From assembly GCA_907163375.1 (NCBI GenBank), contig CAJQUW010006804.1, positions 124,001 to 188,000 on the forward strand: 64,000 bases of DNA. The letters run 5' to 3'. Source of the DNA: Prostheceraeus crozeri. Lineage: Eukaryota > Platyhelminthes > Polycladida > Euryleptidae. The stretch's first letter is position 1. Each line of letters opens with the position of its first letter. A program made the translations under genes and the position numbers. Positions 42,818 through 55,164 of the stretch are shown here, piece after piece. The notes beneath the pieces are model-generated. The model had not been told where the DNA came from. It did not search any database and saw nothing but the letters and a program-made list of their open reading frames with translations.

Positions 42818-44362
42818 CTCAGGAAAAGAGAAAACAGGACACCCGTATCTCTCACTCTTGCAAGCTTGACTTTCAGCGGTAGCACTTGATTATTGTTCAA
42901 TTGCGATCTGTGCCGTGAATGACAGCTGACTAATTAGCATCAAGACAGGCGCATCGAGTCTCTTATCAACTCGTTTGTCATTGATAGATAAATTTGCAGG
43001 CATTGTTGCAAGTCAAACATTAATGAAAGAAAGATGAGACATATGACAACTTCTGAGCGATGGCAAGCCATCGGAATGCTCAAGTCAGGTCGGTCCTACC
43101 GCTATGTGGCGAGGTTCTTTAAGAGGTCTCCGAATACTATACGCAACCTGTGGCTTAAAACAGCAGCGACAGGCACTGTAGAGCATGCTTGAAAATTAGT
43201 GAAGCGTCGACAAACGACTATGAGGGCGGCAGAAGGTTGGTGAGGTTGGTCAGGGGGAATCCAACACTTCCGGCTACCCTGCTGCGTATTCAATGGGGAG
43301 AAAGGTGTAAATGGGGCAGCAAATTATCCGCACAAACCATAAGAAATCGTCTGAAGGAGAATGGATTGCGCTGTCGGCGAATGCGTAGAAAACCCCGACT
43401 CAGTCCTGCTCATGTGGCTAATCGTGAACGCTGGGCCATGCAGCGGATTCATCGGAGGGTTCAGCAATGGCAGCGGGTCATCTTTACAGATGAGAGCTGA
43501 TTCAGACTTTTTAAAGCCGATGGACGCATGCGCGTGTGGAGGTATCCACGACAAGAGCTTCTCAACCAGCATGTCAAAATCTCCGAAAGTCAAGGGCCTT
43601 CTCTGCATGTTTGGGCAGGGATTTCCCTCCGTGGCAAGACGGAGTTAGTGTTTCTGAGAAACAATGTGACAGCATCAACATATGAAGCGGTTCTTGAAGA
43701 GCAAGTAATTCCATTCATGAACAGAGCATACGGTGGAACTGCCAATTGCATTCTACAAGATGATAATGCCCCGGCCCACAGAGCAGCTTCAGTGCAACTT
43801 CGGAAGGATCAACTGCAAGTTCGTACTCTCAAGTGGCCATCCCGCTCTCCAGATATGAATCCTATAGAACATGTCTGGAGTTACTTGAAGAGACAGATAC
43901 AGAACAATGCTCATCCTCCACAGAGCATGCAGCAGTTACAACAATCAATGGTGGACTGCTGGAATAATATGCCTCAGACGTTTATTCGACAATTAATTTG
44001 TGGTATGTCGCGAAGAGTGAGCAGCCTCTTGCAAGCCCGTGGGGGCTGTACAAAGTATTGATTTTTTCCAAATAAATGTAACTTGGTTATGAACTTTGCT
44101 TTCATTTTTTTATTTTAGACTACATGTACAAAATCCTGTAAGTTGTAACAGTTGATTAAGATAGAGACTAGAACCACAATACCGGTAAGCAATTAACGCG
44201 AATTCATTGTCTCTGACACGACAATGAGCTGTCGTCATTTACCTCGACATGGTCTAGCTGACTGATGCCACGCTCACGTGATTATGCAATCAATCAAACA
44301 TGCTGCTATGAGAGAGAGAGAGAATGAAAACCGAGGTGTCCTGTTTTCTCTTTTGCTGAGTG
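42816..44362 (+). mobile_element. Tc1-type DNA transposon (1547 bp), TA target
   Basis: The left end TACTCAGGAAAAGAGAAAAC and the right end, read inward, CACTCAGCAAAAGAGAAAAC continue together through AGGACACC; TIRs are about 28 bp with two mismatches. TA lies on both sides. A short GA microsatellite (44310-44323) lies just inside the right end. It contains a frameshifted transposase. Confidence 0.9.
43034..44061 (+). pseudogene. Tc1 transposase (DD34E), broken in its N-terminal half
   Basis: Starts near 43034 (MRHMTTSERWQAIGMLKSGR), with HTH text RSPNTIRNLWLKTAA, then an in-frame TGA at about 43190 and frameshifts near 43300 and 43500. The second frame has SAQTIRNRLKENGLRCRRM, SPAHVANRERWA and RVIFTDES (first Asp). 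The third (43528-44061) has HVWAGISLRGKTELVF, LQDDNAPAHR (second Asp) and WPSRSPDMNPIEHVW (Glu). Asp to Glu spacing is 34 residues, the Tc1 signature. Length and domains are otherwise complete, so this is a fairly young pseudogene. Confidence 0.9.
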
Positions 44363-44364
44363 TA

Positions 44365-45731
44365 TATACATGTATTGCCAAGAGGTATTGGATAGCACCA
44401 AATATTCAGCATATCATGAGTATCCTGAATTGAACGATGTGCACGATACGTACATCTATAAAACTCCTTTGCTTTATAGCAGTTTCAAGGGTAGCGTGTC
44501 CAATATGTCTGTACCAGAGAATAGACAAGCAACTTTTCCTACGATTACAAGAGTATTGAAGCTACTTGGATTTTCTTACCTGTTGATATGAAGACATTGG
44601 AGCAAGCTCCATAGGAGAAGGAGCGGTACATTCATGAGGAGGATTTCAGTGAGTGTGAGTACTTTGGATAGGATTATATCACAATTATGATCACGTTCCG
44701 GTGTGCAAAGGATACAGGACATCTGTTTCAATCCCAACATGTAATACAAACAACAAAGCAGGATTACGAAATACATGCATTTCTCGATTTCAAAGTCAAA
44801 GTTTCCTTTTAGAACTCCTGACAGTGGAAATACAAAAAAGGGATGCTAAGGTGAACAGCATGCTGTTTACTAGTATCTCAACTGCCACTATGAGTATTAT
44901 ATTCAGATCCCATATTGTGCACGTATCAGTCGATGTGGACAGCATCATCAGTGGCAAATGAGGAGTGAGGTTGTGAACACAGTCTCACACTCAATATTAG
45001 TCCTTTAGATATTCAATGATTGTCTATATACAATATGAACATGTAAGAAATATATAGGGGTAAAGAAATCTTGAACAACCTAGTTTTCTAACAACCATGA
45101 TGAAAAATACCTCAAAAAGTAAGACATAAAATAGCCTAAAATGACATGAAAATGAAAATAATACCTAAATAGCTATGAACGTGACTGCAATTGGAAATAT
45201 CAAATAGATGAAAAATTCTGATGATGCGTTGTTGTTGAGGGATTTCTTAATGTCATGGATGAGAGGAAAACGAATTTTTAGTTTTCTATCTCTTTAATGA
45301 CGAAGATACACAGGATTATTCCTTTTCTTGACAATAGACATAAAAATATCCGGAACCGCTTGGTTGAATACTAATGAAAACTTCTTAAAAATGAAGTCTA
45401 CATGATATTGATAAAATTTAACAGTAACGAAATGAAACAACTTGTTCCTTCCATGATTTAACGATTAAACTCGAAAAACAAGCCGAAAAGTGAACTCATT
45501 AATGAAAAATATAATTTGAATGTTCAGTTGGTCAATAGACGCAATAAAAAAAGTGTGGATTGCTTCAGCAAAAGTAAATAAGCAGAATAACTGTAAATAA
45601 TGCAACATTTTGCCGGTTAAAAACAACAAAATTTTGATATCTTTGATGAATTTAAATGTACAATGTGCAATAAGGCAGTTGCATTGGTAGCACATAGAAG
45701 GAAATCAGAAGATAGAAGAAGTTCGAAGTTA
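44365..45731. other. non-coding stretch between Tc1 and Harbinger elements
   Basis: The plus-strand ORF 44370-44591 (YCQEVLDSTKYSAYHEYPEL) is open for 73 codons and could be an exon, but no family is recognised and no clear splice frame can be set. The rest is AT-rich without features. Confidence 0.4.
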
Positions 45732-45953
45732 AGGCCAGTTTATACTTCCTGCGTTTTTTGTCCGCAGACGTCAACGGATAACGCAGAGTCAGTACGTTAT
45801 CCGCACCAGCAAGCGGACAAAATTATCTCCGTCCGTTTGTGGGAAGCTTTCTGCAGACCAGTATCCGCTCTGATGTTTATACTTCGTGCGTCAAATATCG
45901 AGACGGATTTGAAAGACTAGTTGTTTTCACTTCACCAGTAAGCAGCTTGAAGC

Positions 45954-48262
45954 ATGTGTGATCACGCGGACGACATTCTTTTACTGGCAGCCACATTTCT
46001 GCAAGTCCAAAACCGAAAGCGTCGACAAAAAATAATATATATGAAAAGAATTTTTCAGCATCGACCAACAAAATCTGAGCAAATACTGGTGAATGAAATG
46101 CGCTTATACGATGAGGATAGTCATTTCAAATATTTCAGAATGATAAGGAAAACGTTTGATAGTCTACTTTCTAAAGTTGGTCCTGAACTTCTCCATAAAC
46201 CGACCCATAAATTGCCGGTATCTCCAAAGGAACGCTTGGCAATGACTCTCAGAACCCTTGCAACAGGAGACAGTCACCAAACAGTGTCATTTAGCTATCG
46301 CGTTGGGAAAACAACAGTATCGAATATTGTTCTTGAAACTTGCCAAGCAATCATCGCTGTTTTGGAGGATGAATGTATTTCAACAATAAATGAAAGTTTG
46401 TGGAAGAAGATCGCTGCTGGGTTCGAAAAAAATGGCACTTCCCCAACTGTATTGGAGCCATCGACGGAAAGCATGTCAGGATTCGCTGCCCACCTAATTC
46501 TGGCAGTAATTACTATGATTATAAAAATTATTTTTCATTGTGCTTGCTAGCTGTTGTCGACGACGAATATTGTTTCACCTATGTCGATATCGGAGCTATT
46601 GGACGGGAAAGTGATGGTGGCATCTTTAGCGCATCGAATTTTGGCAAAGCACTGAATGATGGAAAATTGAAATTACCCTCCCCAAGAGACATTCAAGATA
46701 AGGGAACACATATTCTTACAGGAGAAATATTTCATGAACAGATTGTTTAAGTTTTCATGCACTTATTCGCGAGCATACTCGTATATAGGCCATTGCAGAG
46801 CTTTCTATGCGTGTGCATTGGCATATCAGTAAAAAACTGTGTTGATAGACATGCACTACTTCGAAAATTCACCTGTGTGATGTTTAATTATGTATACCCA
46901 GTAGGTTAATTGCATGTGTTAAAATTCATCTATCATATTTGAAAAAGGAATTGGCCTAAAGTCAATTGTTCAAGGAAGTAACTTGGAAAGCCAAATGTCT
47001 CCAAAACTTTTTGATTTTTTCATGTGAAATCTTTTAATATTTTTTCTAGACGTCAATGTATTTCGGCTGTACGTCTATTGCCGAAAAACATTTGCATACT
47101 GACCTTTAAAAAAAATTAAAAAGAATATTCAAGACACTTGGCTTCCCAACTTCCTTAAATAAAGTTAGTATTATATGCGTTATGAAGACCTTTTTTGCTC
47201 AAGAGATATGCTTATGATTTCCTTCATTGTTATAATGTGCTCTCAGACTCCAAAGACAGGAAACTAAACTAGCTTCCTGTTTCACTAGAGTCACCGTACT
47301 ATCACATAGAAAGTATTTTTTACCTGGGTTGTTTGTTGTCTATCCGCTACATAGCGATTTCTCGATTTGCTGTGGGTCGGCTTCTTTGGCCGCCAAATAT
47401 ATCAATTATCTTGCATTACCAAATGGACAAAATCTGTTCCAAGGATGTATTAATCACTTTTAATGCTGATTAATACTGCTACGTAGGACCTAATTAGCAT
47501 TTACTTTCACTATGTGTTCCTATTTTTTAAAGTGACAGTGTCGTCTTTCTTGAATTGTACTCATATAGTTAGCAGATCAAAGTAGAGTTTTGAAGCATAC
47601 ACAGAACCACAAATTTCCCATAGTTGCCGTAATCTTTCTTTTTCATTTATTTCTCTTTCAGAATACAAAACATTCCGTATGTTTTTGTGGCCGACGCTGC
47701 ATTTCCCCTGAAAGTAAATATATTGAAACCATATGCCAACAGTAAACTTAATGATGAAGGATCAAACATCACAGAGCAAACTAAGAAGGAAGTTCTCAAG
47801 AAAAGGATTTACAACTACCGCTTGAGTCGGGCACAGAGATTGTCAGAAAATGCCTTCGGTATTCTGTCTTCAAGATAGCAAATGTTTCACAGAACACTTC
47901 AGGTCACACCAGAAAAAGCCAAAGCAATGGTTTATACGTGCATCTTACTTCATAATTTTTTGAGACGTAGAGATCTACAAGTAGCCCCTTCACATCGTTA
48001 TTCTCCAGAATCAATGATTGATTTTGAAGATGCTAATGGCATCATCACTGAAGCAACTTGGAGAAAACAAAAGGTTGGCGAGTTGACAAACTTAACCTTC
48101 ATTGGTGGAAACAATTATTCTCTAAGAGTACGCTCTGTTAGAGAGGATTTCTGTGATTATTTCAACAACAGCGGTTCGATTTCATGGCAAGAGGAAATTG
48201 TCACAGGTAAACCAGTTGATAAAGTTTCTGCTCATAAACATGCTGCCAGTCAAAGGCATTGA
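45954..48262 (+). pseudogene. Harbinger transposase (DDE_Tnp_4), with an intron-like gap, a frameshift and a stop
   Basis: Frame 1 (45954-46430) has QILVNEMRLYDEDSHFKYF, FDSLLSKV and the HTH-like YRVGKTTVSNIV. After a one-base shift in an A7 run near 46430, frame 2 gives NCIGAIDGKHVRI (first Asp) and YFSLCLLAVVD to about 46744. A gap of about 915 bp follows; its acceptor TTTCTCTTTCAG ends at 47661, then NIPYVFVADAAFPL (second Asp) and RAQRLSENAFGILSSR (Glu). An in-frame TAG (47876-47878) precedes QMFHRTLQVTPEKAKAMVYT. The donor of the supposed intron is not certain, since GTTTAAG at 46745 does not restore phase. Confidence 0.88.
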
Positions 48263-48483
48263 AAATCTAGGAAATCGGTGTAGTACTGTTTAGATTTGTA
48301 TCGATTAAATTTTCTGTAATAATTGTGAAGTTTTGATTCTATATTCTATTTGGTATTTTCTAAATCTTCATCATTTAAGTTGATAATTATTCATTTCAGC
48401 ACCGGGCGGGATATTTTTCCAGAATGAATTTTGAAAACAAAACCCGAAGTGCGAACAAAGGTGTATTTATATAATCTGTACAG

Positions 48484-49715
48484 TTATGAATTCAGAGTCA
48501 TATATGCTGTTGAGACAATTCCATCCGCAACATCCCAAGTTGCACATTCTGTGGGACCTGCGTTATTTACATGTATACCACTGGATGAATGAGTTGAAAC
48601 ACAACCTTCTGCATTATTTCGAATGACCTCATTTTGAACTTGCCGTAATTCCCATTTGAAAAGCACCTGTAAAATAGATTGCAAGAATTTGTTCAATCAG
48701 TTTATCACTCAGTAATGATGCCTCACCCGTGAAGAAAATGATATGATAAAACTTTTTATTTCTTAAATGATCATGCATAATTTCATAATCTAGGCCATAA
48801 ATGAAATTCACATGATTATGTTTCGTAGTTTCTTGGAATGAAAATATAACTGATAACTTTACACTTAAAGCTAATATTGATATCAGAAATGTTCTTCGTG
48901 ATAATGGTATCGCAGTTCTCGATTCTAATGATTACAATACTAAACGTACAATAATATAGGCTGCTGCTAGTATTGTGTTTTGCTTCTATTACTGCTGCGG
49001 ATAAATTCTATTCATATTAATTTTACAAATATGTAGTATAATTTCCAGTATGCGTAAGTAAATGCTCACTTGTTGAATTTCCATTTTCGCGTGAACCGAT
49101 GCGTTTGAGTCCATCTTCTTGAGAGATCTTGCAATATATTTACCATATGCATCGAATTCATCTTCTGAAGGACAACTTCGACCATCTTTCCACAATTCCA
49201 AGCAAGACATCAGTTCATTTTCAACCTTGGTTAGCTCTATCTTTGTCTTTTTCTTACTTTTCATTTCAACTTCATGTAGGCCTACCGGAATATTCTCCTC
49301 ATTGTCCTTGTTGGGGATACAGACAGAGGGTCCCTCATCATCGACGTTCTCACTGTCATCATCCGTTTCTTGAGATCCATCGATTGTAGACGAAATCGTT
49401 TTTCGAGTAACGGTTGCATTATCTAAGAACTGTAGATTCTTAAAAAAAATTCCACTGAGCTGCTCTTCCACCTGCATCACCACTTCTTCCAACATTCTTC
49501 TTTTTCACTCGTTGATATGTGTCACGCAGGTACCGCCATTTCTTTTGACACTGCTCTTTCGTCGTCACGATCCCCATCGCTCTGATCTTAGGGCAATGTC
49601 ATCCCAAGCCTGCTTTGCGCGTTCCAAATTTTTGTAATTATTTGAGCTCATCACCCAGAGATTTTCATGGTTTCTCACCTCCTCAATTAAACTCTCTTCG
49701 AAGCTGCTTTCCATT
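48484..49715 (-). pseudogene. Harbinger accessory MADF-BESS protein, two exons, one frameshift
   Basis: From ATG 49715, FEESLIEEVRNHENLW, YKNLERAKQAWDDIALR and KWRYLRDTYQRVKKKNV form a MADF (Myb/SANT-like DNA-binding) domain. A one-base shift in a T8 run near 49445 separates it from the second part, which is acidic (TDDDSENVDDEGP) and then BESS-like (EFDAYGKYIARSLKKMDSNA). A donor CAA|GTGAGC at 49070-49069 and acceptor TTTTACAG ending 48667 define a 403-bp phase-0 intron; exon 2 (48484-48666) continues VLFKWELRQVQ. Such proteins help Harbinger transposase bind DNA and enter the nucleus. Confidence 0.82.
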
Positions 49716-49940
49716 CTGCTTTATCCGCTCAAGTGTGCAGAAAGTTTGAAATGATCTCAAACAGCCTGCAGACTGTCCGCACAAGCCTGCGTACACCCGA
49801 TGACTCAGCATAGATGACATCGATCGCAAAATTTTATCCGCAGACGTGTCTGCGTATAACGCACGAGTCAACAGATTTCAGTCTGCGTTATCCGTTGACG
49901 TCTGCGGACAAAAAACGCAGGAAGTATAAACTGGCCTTTA

Positions 49941-51381
49941 GATATCAAGAACACAGTCTCAGTATTACAAGAGTACTTTCAGTGTATGTCTGTAGCGATT
50001 GTGGGTGTGCGAGTACCGGATATTATGGATTTGGCATTGAATTTTGAAGTGTGCTGGACAGCATTAATGACAATATGTTGCGGGAAGCGAGATTGATTCA
50101 GAGCTGGTCTTTAAGTTTTTTTGGTTGCTCTGTATTCACATGCTTCAATCATTTGTATAAACATCGGAGTTGGGCACGAGTCCGAATTTCTGGACCCGAC
50201 CCACGAGTGCATCCGTGGATCTGATGTATTACTAATGTATTTTCGTTTATGTCAATATTCCAATGGATGTATGGCATATTAGCCCTATATAACAGATGGT
50301 CAGCAAATCTGTGAAGAATCGATTATTTCAAATTTTTAACTCGAGGGGATCAGCTACACTTTCGCTGAACATTCGACCCATATGAGATATTCTTCCAAAC
50401 ACGCCCACTGCCCCCTTGTGCAGTGAAGGGTAATTAACTTGGAAATCAAATCACAAGTTCGAGTACATTTCACAATCATCATACATAGCAGCATAAGAAT
50501 AAAGAATTATTTGCAGAACCGGTCGATTCATTTCGTGACTTCACTTTATTTGAGTGATCATGTGAGAAAAATCGGTGGAGAAGACGGGGTAAAGCTGCAT
50601 AGACAGGTAAATGCAATGACTGGCCATGACTACAGCTTGGTGTCACTCACCTCGACAAGGATGATCAAAGGCTTAAGTCGAATATTTAAAAACGAGCAAA
50701 TCATCTAACGTACTCACCAGCACTTCACTTATCAAGTCGGCTATACTGGGGATTTGGGAAACAAGCGATAGAGGTTCTTTTGTACTCGAGTGAGAGTATC
50801 TGTCCTTATTCAAGAGATGACAGCATCATTAACTCACCATTCATGTTTTAATATATTTTAATCAACTATTGTTGATCTGGGAGCGAAAAAATGTTTGATA
50901 TTTGATAGTGACTAAATAATTGGTAGAGACAGGAGCGACATTATCTTAAACATATCATTTTGTCAAGCTCGCTGTTCAACCCACGAGTTTCAAGATTCAG
51001 ATCCGACCCGACCCAACCGCGGATCGGGTACATCGAAACTCAAAGCAAATTCTGAAAAATCACCACAAAGCATTGTCAACGAAAGTGAACAATACAAAGC
51101 CTGCGGCGAAATATGTGGCCATCAGAAATTATGGCTACCTTTTGATTGGTTATGTGATTCTCAGACTGAACAATGATTGGTAGAAAATTTCGTGGTGGCC
51201 AAAAACGAGATTTAGAAAGTACTGCGTGATAAAAATCCTAGCACTTAGAATTACAGGAACCATTATTTCATTATTGAAGAAGCATCAAGGCTATAACTTC
51301 AAATAATGAAAATTTGTTTCACACATATCTAGCAACCTGCTGACAGCCCTTGTATTAATGCAAGCTTAAATTATATTGTTC
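49941..51381. other. non-coding stretch, GACCCGACCC-containing repeats
   Basis: GGACCCGACCCACGAGTGCA (about 50201) and CAACCCACGAGTTTCAAGAT (about 50980, followed by CCGACCCGACCCAACC) suggest the two borders of a degraded repeat. No gene is supported. Confidence 0.4.
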
Positions 51382-52395
51382 TTAGAGTTCATCCGATCTC
51401 TTTTGCTCAATGCATTCCCATTGATCTTCAACCATTCTTTCAGAAAGTGTTTTGATATTTGTAGGAGAATGTGAATGTGAGTCCTTCACTCTTTTATCAT
51501 GCTTATCCCACGCAAGCTCGATTGGTGAAAGATCAGGAGAGTGCGAAGCCAATAGGAGCTACTCAATTGCTGAGCTGTTATCACCGGACTGGTGTGCTCT
51601 GTGCGGCCGCACACTGTCATCTTGGATGATGAGATGGTTCCCCTTTACTGTTGGAATAACAAAATGAGTTACAATCTCCGAGAGATGACATTTGCCATCC
51701 AAGGTGCTTTAATGTCAATAGCCGCCGTTCTTCCACCGTGCCAAATAGCGGCCCGAATCCTGACGCTGCCTCCGTCGAACCGTTCATCCTCAGAAATTCA
51801 GCAAGCCGCATATCTCTCATCAGACAGTATGTGAGCACAGGCTTGCTCGTCGTGGAAATCGAGGGTGAACCGTAATTGCTCCGTCCACATCACACGATGC
51901 CACTCATCAATGCTCCTTTTAGAATGTGGCTCGAACCATTTATTTTCGCTTCTGTTCGAGACTTATAACATGCTCCTATAAATTCATTAAAATCCAAAAA
52001 CTTAATAAGAGGTTTGAACACGGTATGTCTGCCAGATTTAAATCCCGATTCTGTCAAACGTCAATATGCAGTTCTAACGCAGCAGTTTACACCAGCAGCA
52101 GATTTCCAGCCTATTATTAGACGCTAAACGCTTTGAAACCTATTTCTCTTTGCTTTACAACGATCAGCTTTTGATCTGTGATTCCCTTTGTTTTCTTCGG
52201 TCTTCCAGATCCTTCCGGTCTTGAAAGCTTTCTTTCTTCACACCAACGTATCCACCAATTTCTAGCAGCTAGCCTATACATGCGACACGTTCAACTCTTT
52301 ACCAACATTACGCATGCTGTGTCCATAACAAATCATTCCAATAGCCAGAATTTTACGAATTCATCTTGCCGCTCCATTATGCAGTTACGACTTAA
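51382..52395 (-). pseudogene. Tc1/mariner-type transposase relic, heavily mutated
   Basis: Minus strand, several frames. The N-terminal part has YGHSMRNVGKELNVSHV and EGSGRPKKTKGITDQK (HTH and GRPK linker). The catalytic part has IIQDDSVRPHRAH (second Asp) and SHSPDLSPIELAW (Glu), with a stop between them, and ends EDQWECIEQKRSDEL with a stop at 51384-51382. Spacing of about 33 residues fits DD34E within error. TIRs could not be identified. The opposite-strand ORFs in this interval are shadows. Confidence 0.78.
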
Positions 52396-55164
52396 GTAAA
52401 AAAGACAGCAAAATTTGCAATTACTATGCGATTCTTGAACTTATCCAAACGTCGATCCTGTGCAAAAGGATGAACGACATCTATCATGGTTATGTAAGAA
52501 AAAGCACATAGAAATTTGTTTGAGGTTAGGATCGACTTAGAAATTTAACACTGTCACTGCTGCTAGTAATGATAAGTGCTAAGTTTTTCTTTCAAGTATT
52601 AGTTTGCTTCTCCCTTTACGACTTCTCAATTGCAATAAGGGTCAATTGTACCTTCAAATCCTCCAATGCTTCTCAACCTGGAACAGTGCTGCCATAAGTC
52701 ATTAATTCTCCGACCCAAAGTGTTGCTCCGACCTTTCTGAAGTAAAACAGATCAAAAAGACAAATCGACAAAAATTTGACGCTATGGCCTTATCGATTGA
52801 ATCATTTCAATGATTTAGTTTTTTCAAAAATTGCTCCTAAGTACAGCACGAGTGCTATGCAGGTCAAGAATTTTCAAGTGTGTTTTGAAAACCTCTGCAA
52901 AGTTTGTCATCGATGCTCTGATTTGTTAAGACTTAAAGAGCATTTGTGGTGATGACCATCGTGTCCAGTTAAACTGTGATGGATAATTTGATGATGCCGA
53001 ATCATCAAGTTCACATTGCTTTCAGCGAAATAGGGGAAATAACATAGACACACAAGAACTTTCAGTTAAGTTTTTCAAATGCGAAGAAACGGTGTCGCCA
53101 CTTCTTCCAAAAATTTAATCCACTGAAGTCCTGAGAAAATCGAAAATGATGGCAAATGGTTATTATGTGATTGCATAAATGAAGTTTCGTTTCATATCGC
53201 TCTCAAATTTTACGCAAATTGCATATCAACCATAATGTCCTTTCATAAATTCTGTTTTAGAAATAGTCATGATATTTTTCTTATTTTTTGCAATAATTTA
53301 TGTGGACAGATTGTATTGAAACAGACGACTAGCAATTTACAGTAAGCCCTCAATCGTTGCACTTAACACAAACTTTGGCATGAGAACTTTGTCAATTCTA
53401 ATTATATGGGGTTGCAAAGTGCTTGAATACTTATAGAATTTTCAGCCATCGACATCGCGATTCTTTCTGCAAAGGCTTATCAGTACACCCAGGATAGCTT
53501 GTAATATTTAGAATGACAAAAACAGCTGATGGACTGCACAGCACACACACTGTCTTTATTTTGGCTTTGCAGTGCGGCTCATGGTGGGCTTTTTGTGCAG
53601 ATTACACATTTTGTGAAGCATTTCTTGAAAATGCTGTTTGTGAGATTGAATTGAACTAAATATCTGACATGCAAGACCGGTCGGTTTTTGCGGAATGTGG
53701 AAACCAAGCTTTGATGATCACAGATTAGCTAACAATAAAGGCTCAATCTTGAATTTCATTGGTTTCAACTGTCTTTCAAATGACTGTTATTTGCGACATG
53801 CATTTGTGATTTTGAAAGGACTGGATCATCGGATCAGATCGTCAGCCGATTGTTCTGTTGATGCAGTGGAAAGATTCTTCCAACCATGCTCTGACTTCTT
53901 TACCTTGGCCAGCATTGGCATTCCACAAGCCGCAATTTATTAAGATCATAATTCATAAAGCATCGTAAACTAAAATGACTGACGATTTTGAATGTTGCTT
54001 TATTCTAATGCTTAAATTTTCGTTTTAAACATAATACTGATACCATTTAGCAGTAATTTCCATTATACACTCTTTTTGTGATATATTCATGCAAAATTTT
54101 TGACTTTCGCGTAAAGTAGCAGTGCTCAAACTGCCACATCAGTAGCGAAATTGAAAGTATGTATAAACCGATTGCCTTTAAATTCCTGATTCACAAGTTC
54201 TACTGTTATTTTAGAATATTGCACATCTTTGTTTACATCGCAGCATCAGGACTGACGTACTGTTACATGTTCCTTTTATTATCAAGCCCAAAGACGAGCT
54301 AATCCGCTGTCTTTGATCAGCCCCACACCTTCTGTTTGAACAAGGACTGCTACGATTACGGTCTTGCATTTTGTTATTTCGTAGCATTGTTCTTACTTTA
54401 TCTATTCATCTACTTCGTATATATGAATCTATTCAGTCATGGCGTTTTGCACTACACATTTTCAGTAATAGACTTGCATAATTCTAATGAAATATTCCGG
54501 TGATTGGCGACCGCAACAAACTGATATGTAGGCCTACAACAATGATTTCCAATCATTTGATGATAGTAAGAAAATATTGAATAAATAGCACCATAGTTAA
54601 ACAGTGCCACTACTGAGATTGATTCTTTCTTCATACAATTGTGTCATCTGCGATGTTATTTGGTTGACTCATGCATACTTTTGCAAAATGCTCATCTTGC
54701 GCGAGGAGAGAAGCTGAGTAAATATGCTTCTGTCGTATGAAGTCGTAAATGTAGTAATGTCTTACAAGCCCTAATCAACACACTTCTACATTCATCTGCG
54801 TACCGCATTCTACGCACTGAAAATTCTCCCACTCGCCTGCAATGGTCTAAGATTTGGTGCAATGATAAAACAATTTACGTTTTACAGTACTGTTGGACTT
54901 GCACACTTCATCTACATCATCAAAATTCTGCTACATTTAAATGCCTATTTACGGTACTATTCCATGTAATTTCATAGTCTTCCGCAACTATGTATTGGAC
55001 TGAAAAATAGCTATGTTTATTTTGATAATGTCTTTTTTTCAGCAGAAAGATCACAAAAATGCAAGTAGTGTAAACAAATACAAAAGGCATTCATGTACTT
55101 GACAACAATGAACTTTCTATCGACATTTTTTCAACAATAGAAAATGTGAAACAGCAGAATGTTG
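52396..55164. other. non-coding stretch, nothing recognised
   Basis: The plus-strand ORF 53695-53943 and the minus-strand ORF 54452-54634 lack motifs and splice context. AT-rich throughout. Confidence 0.5.

Larger units (their letters stand above)
45732..49937. mobile_element. PIF/Harbinger DNA transposon (4206 bp), TTA target duplication
   Basis: Ends AGGCCAGTTTATACTTCCTG (left) and its complement at the right; the inverted repeats stay identical for about 52 bp, through TCCGCAGACGTCAACGGATA. TTA flanks both ends (45729-45731, 49938-49940), the three-base target typical of Harbinger. It carries a plus-strand DDE transposase and a minus-strand MADF-BESS protein gene, converging on the middle. 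The perfect TIRs point to a young copy. Confidence 0.95.

Noticed and set aside
49119..49389. Plus-strand ORFs opposite the MADF-BESS gene
   Set aside because: They are shadows of the minus-strand gene, which has domain and splice support.
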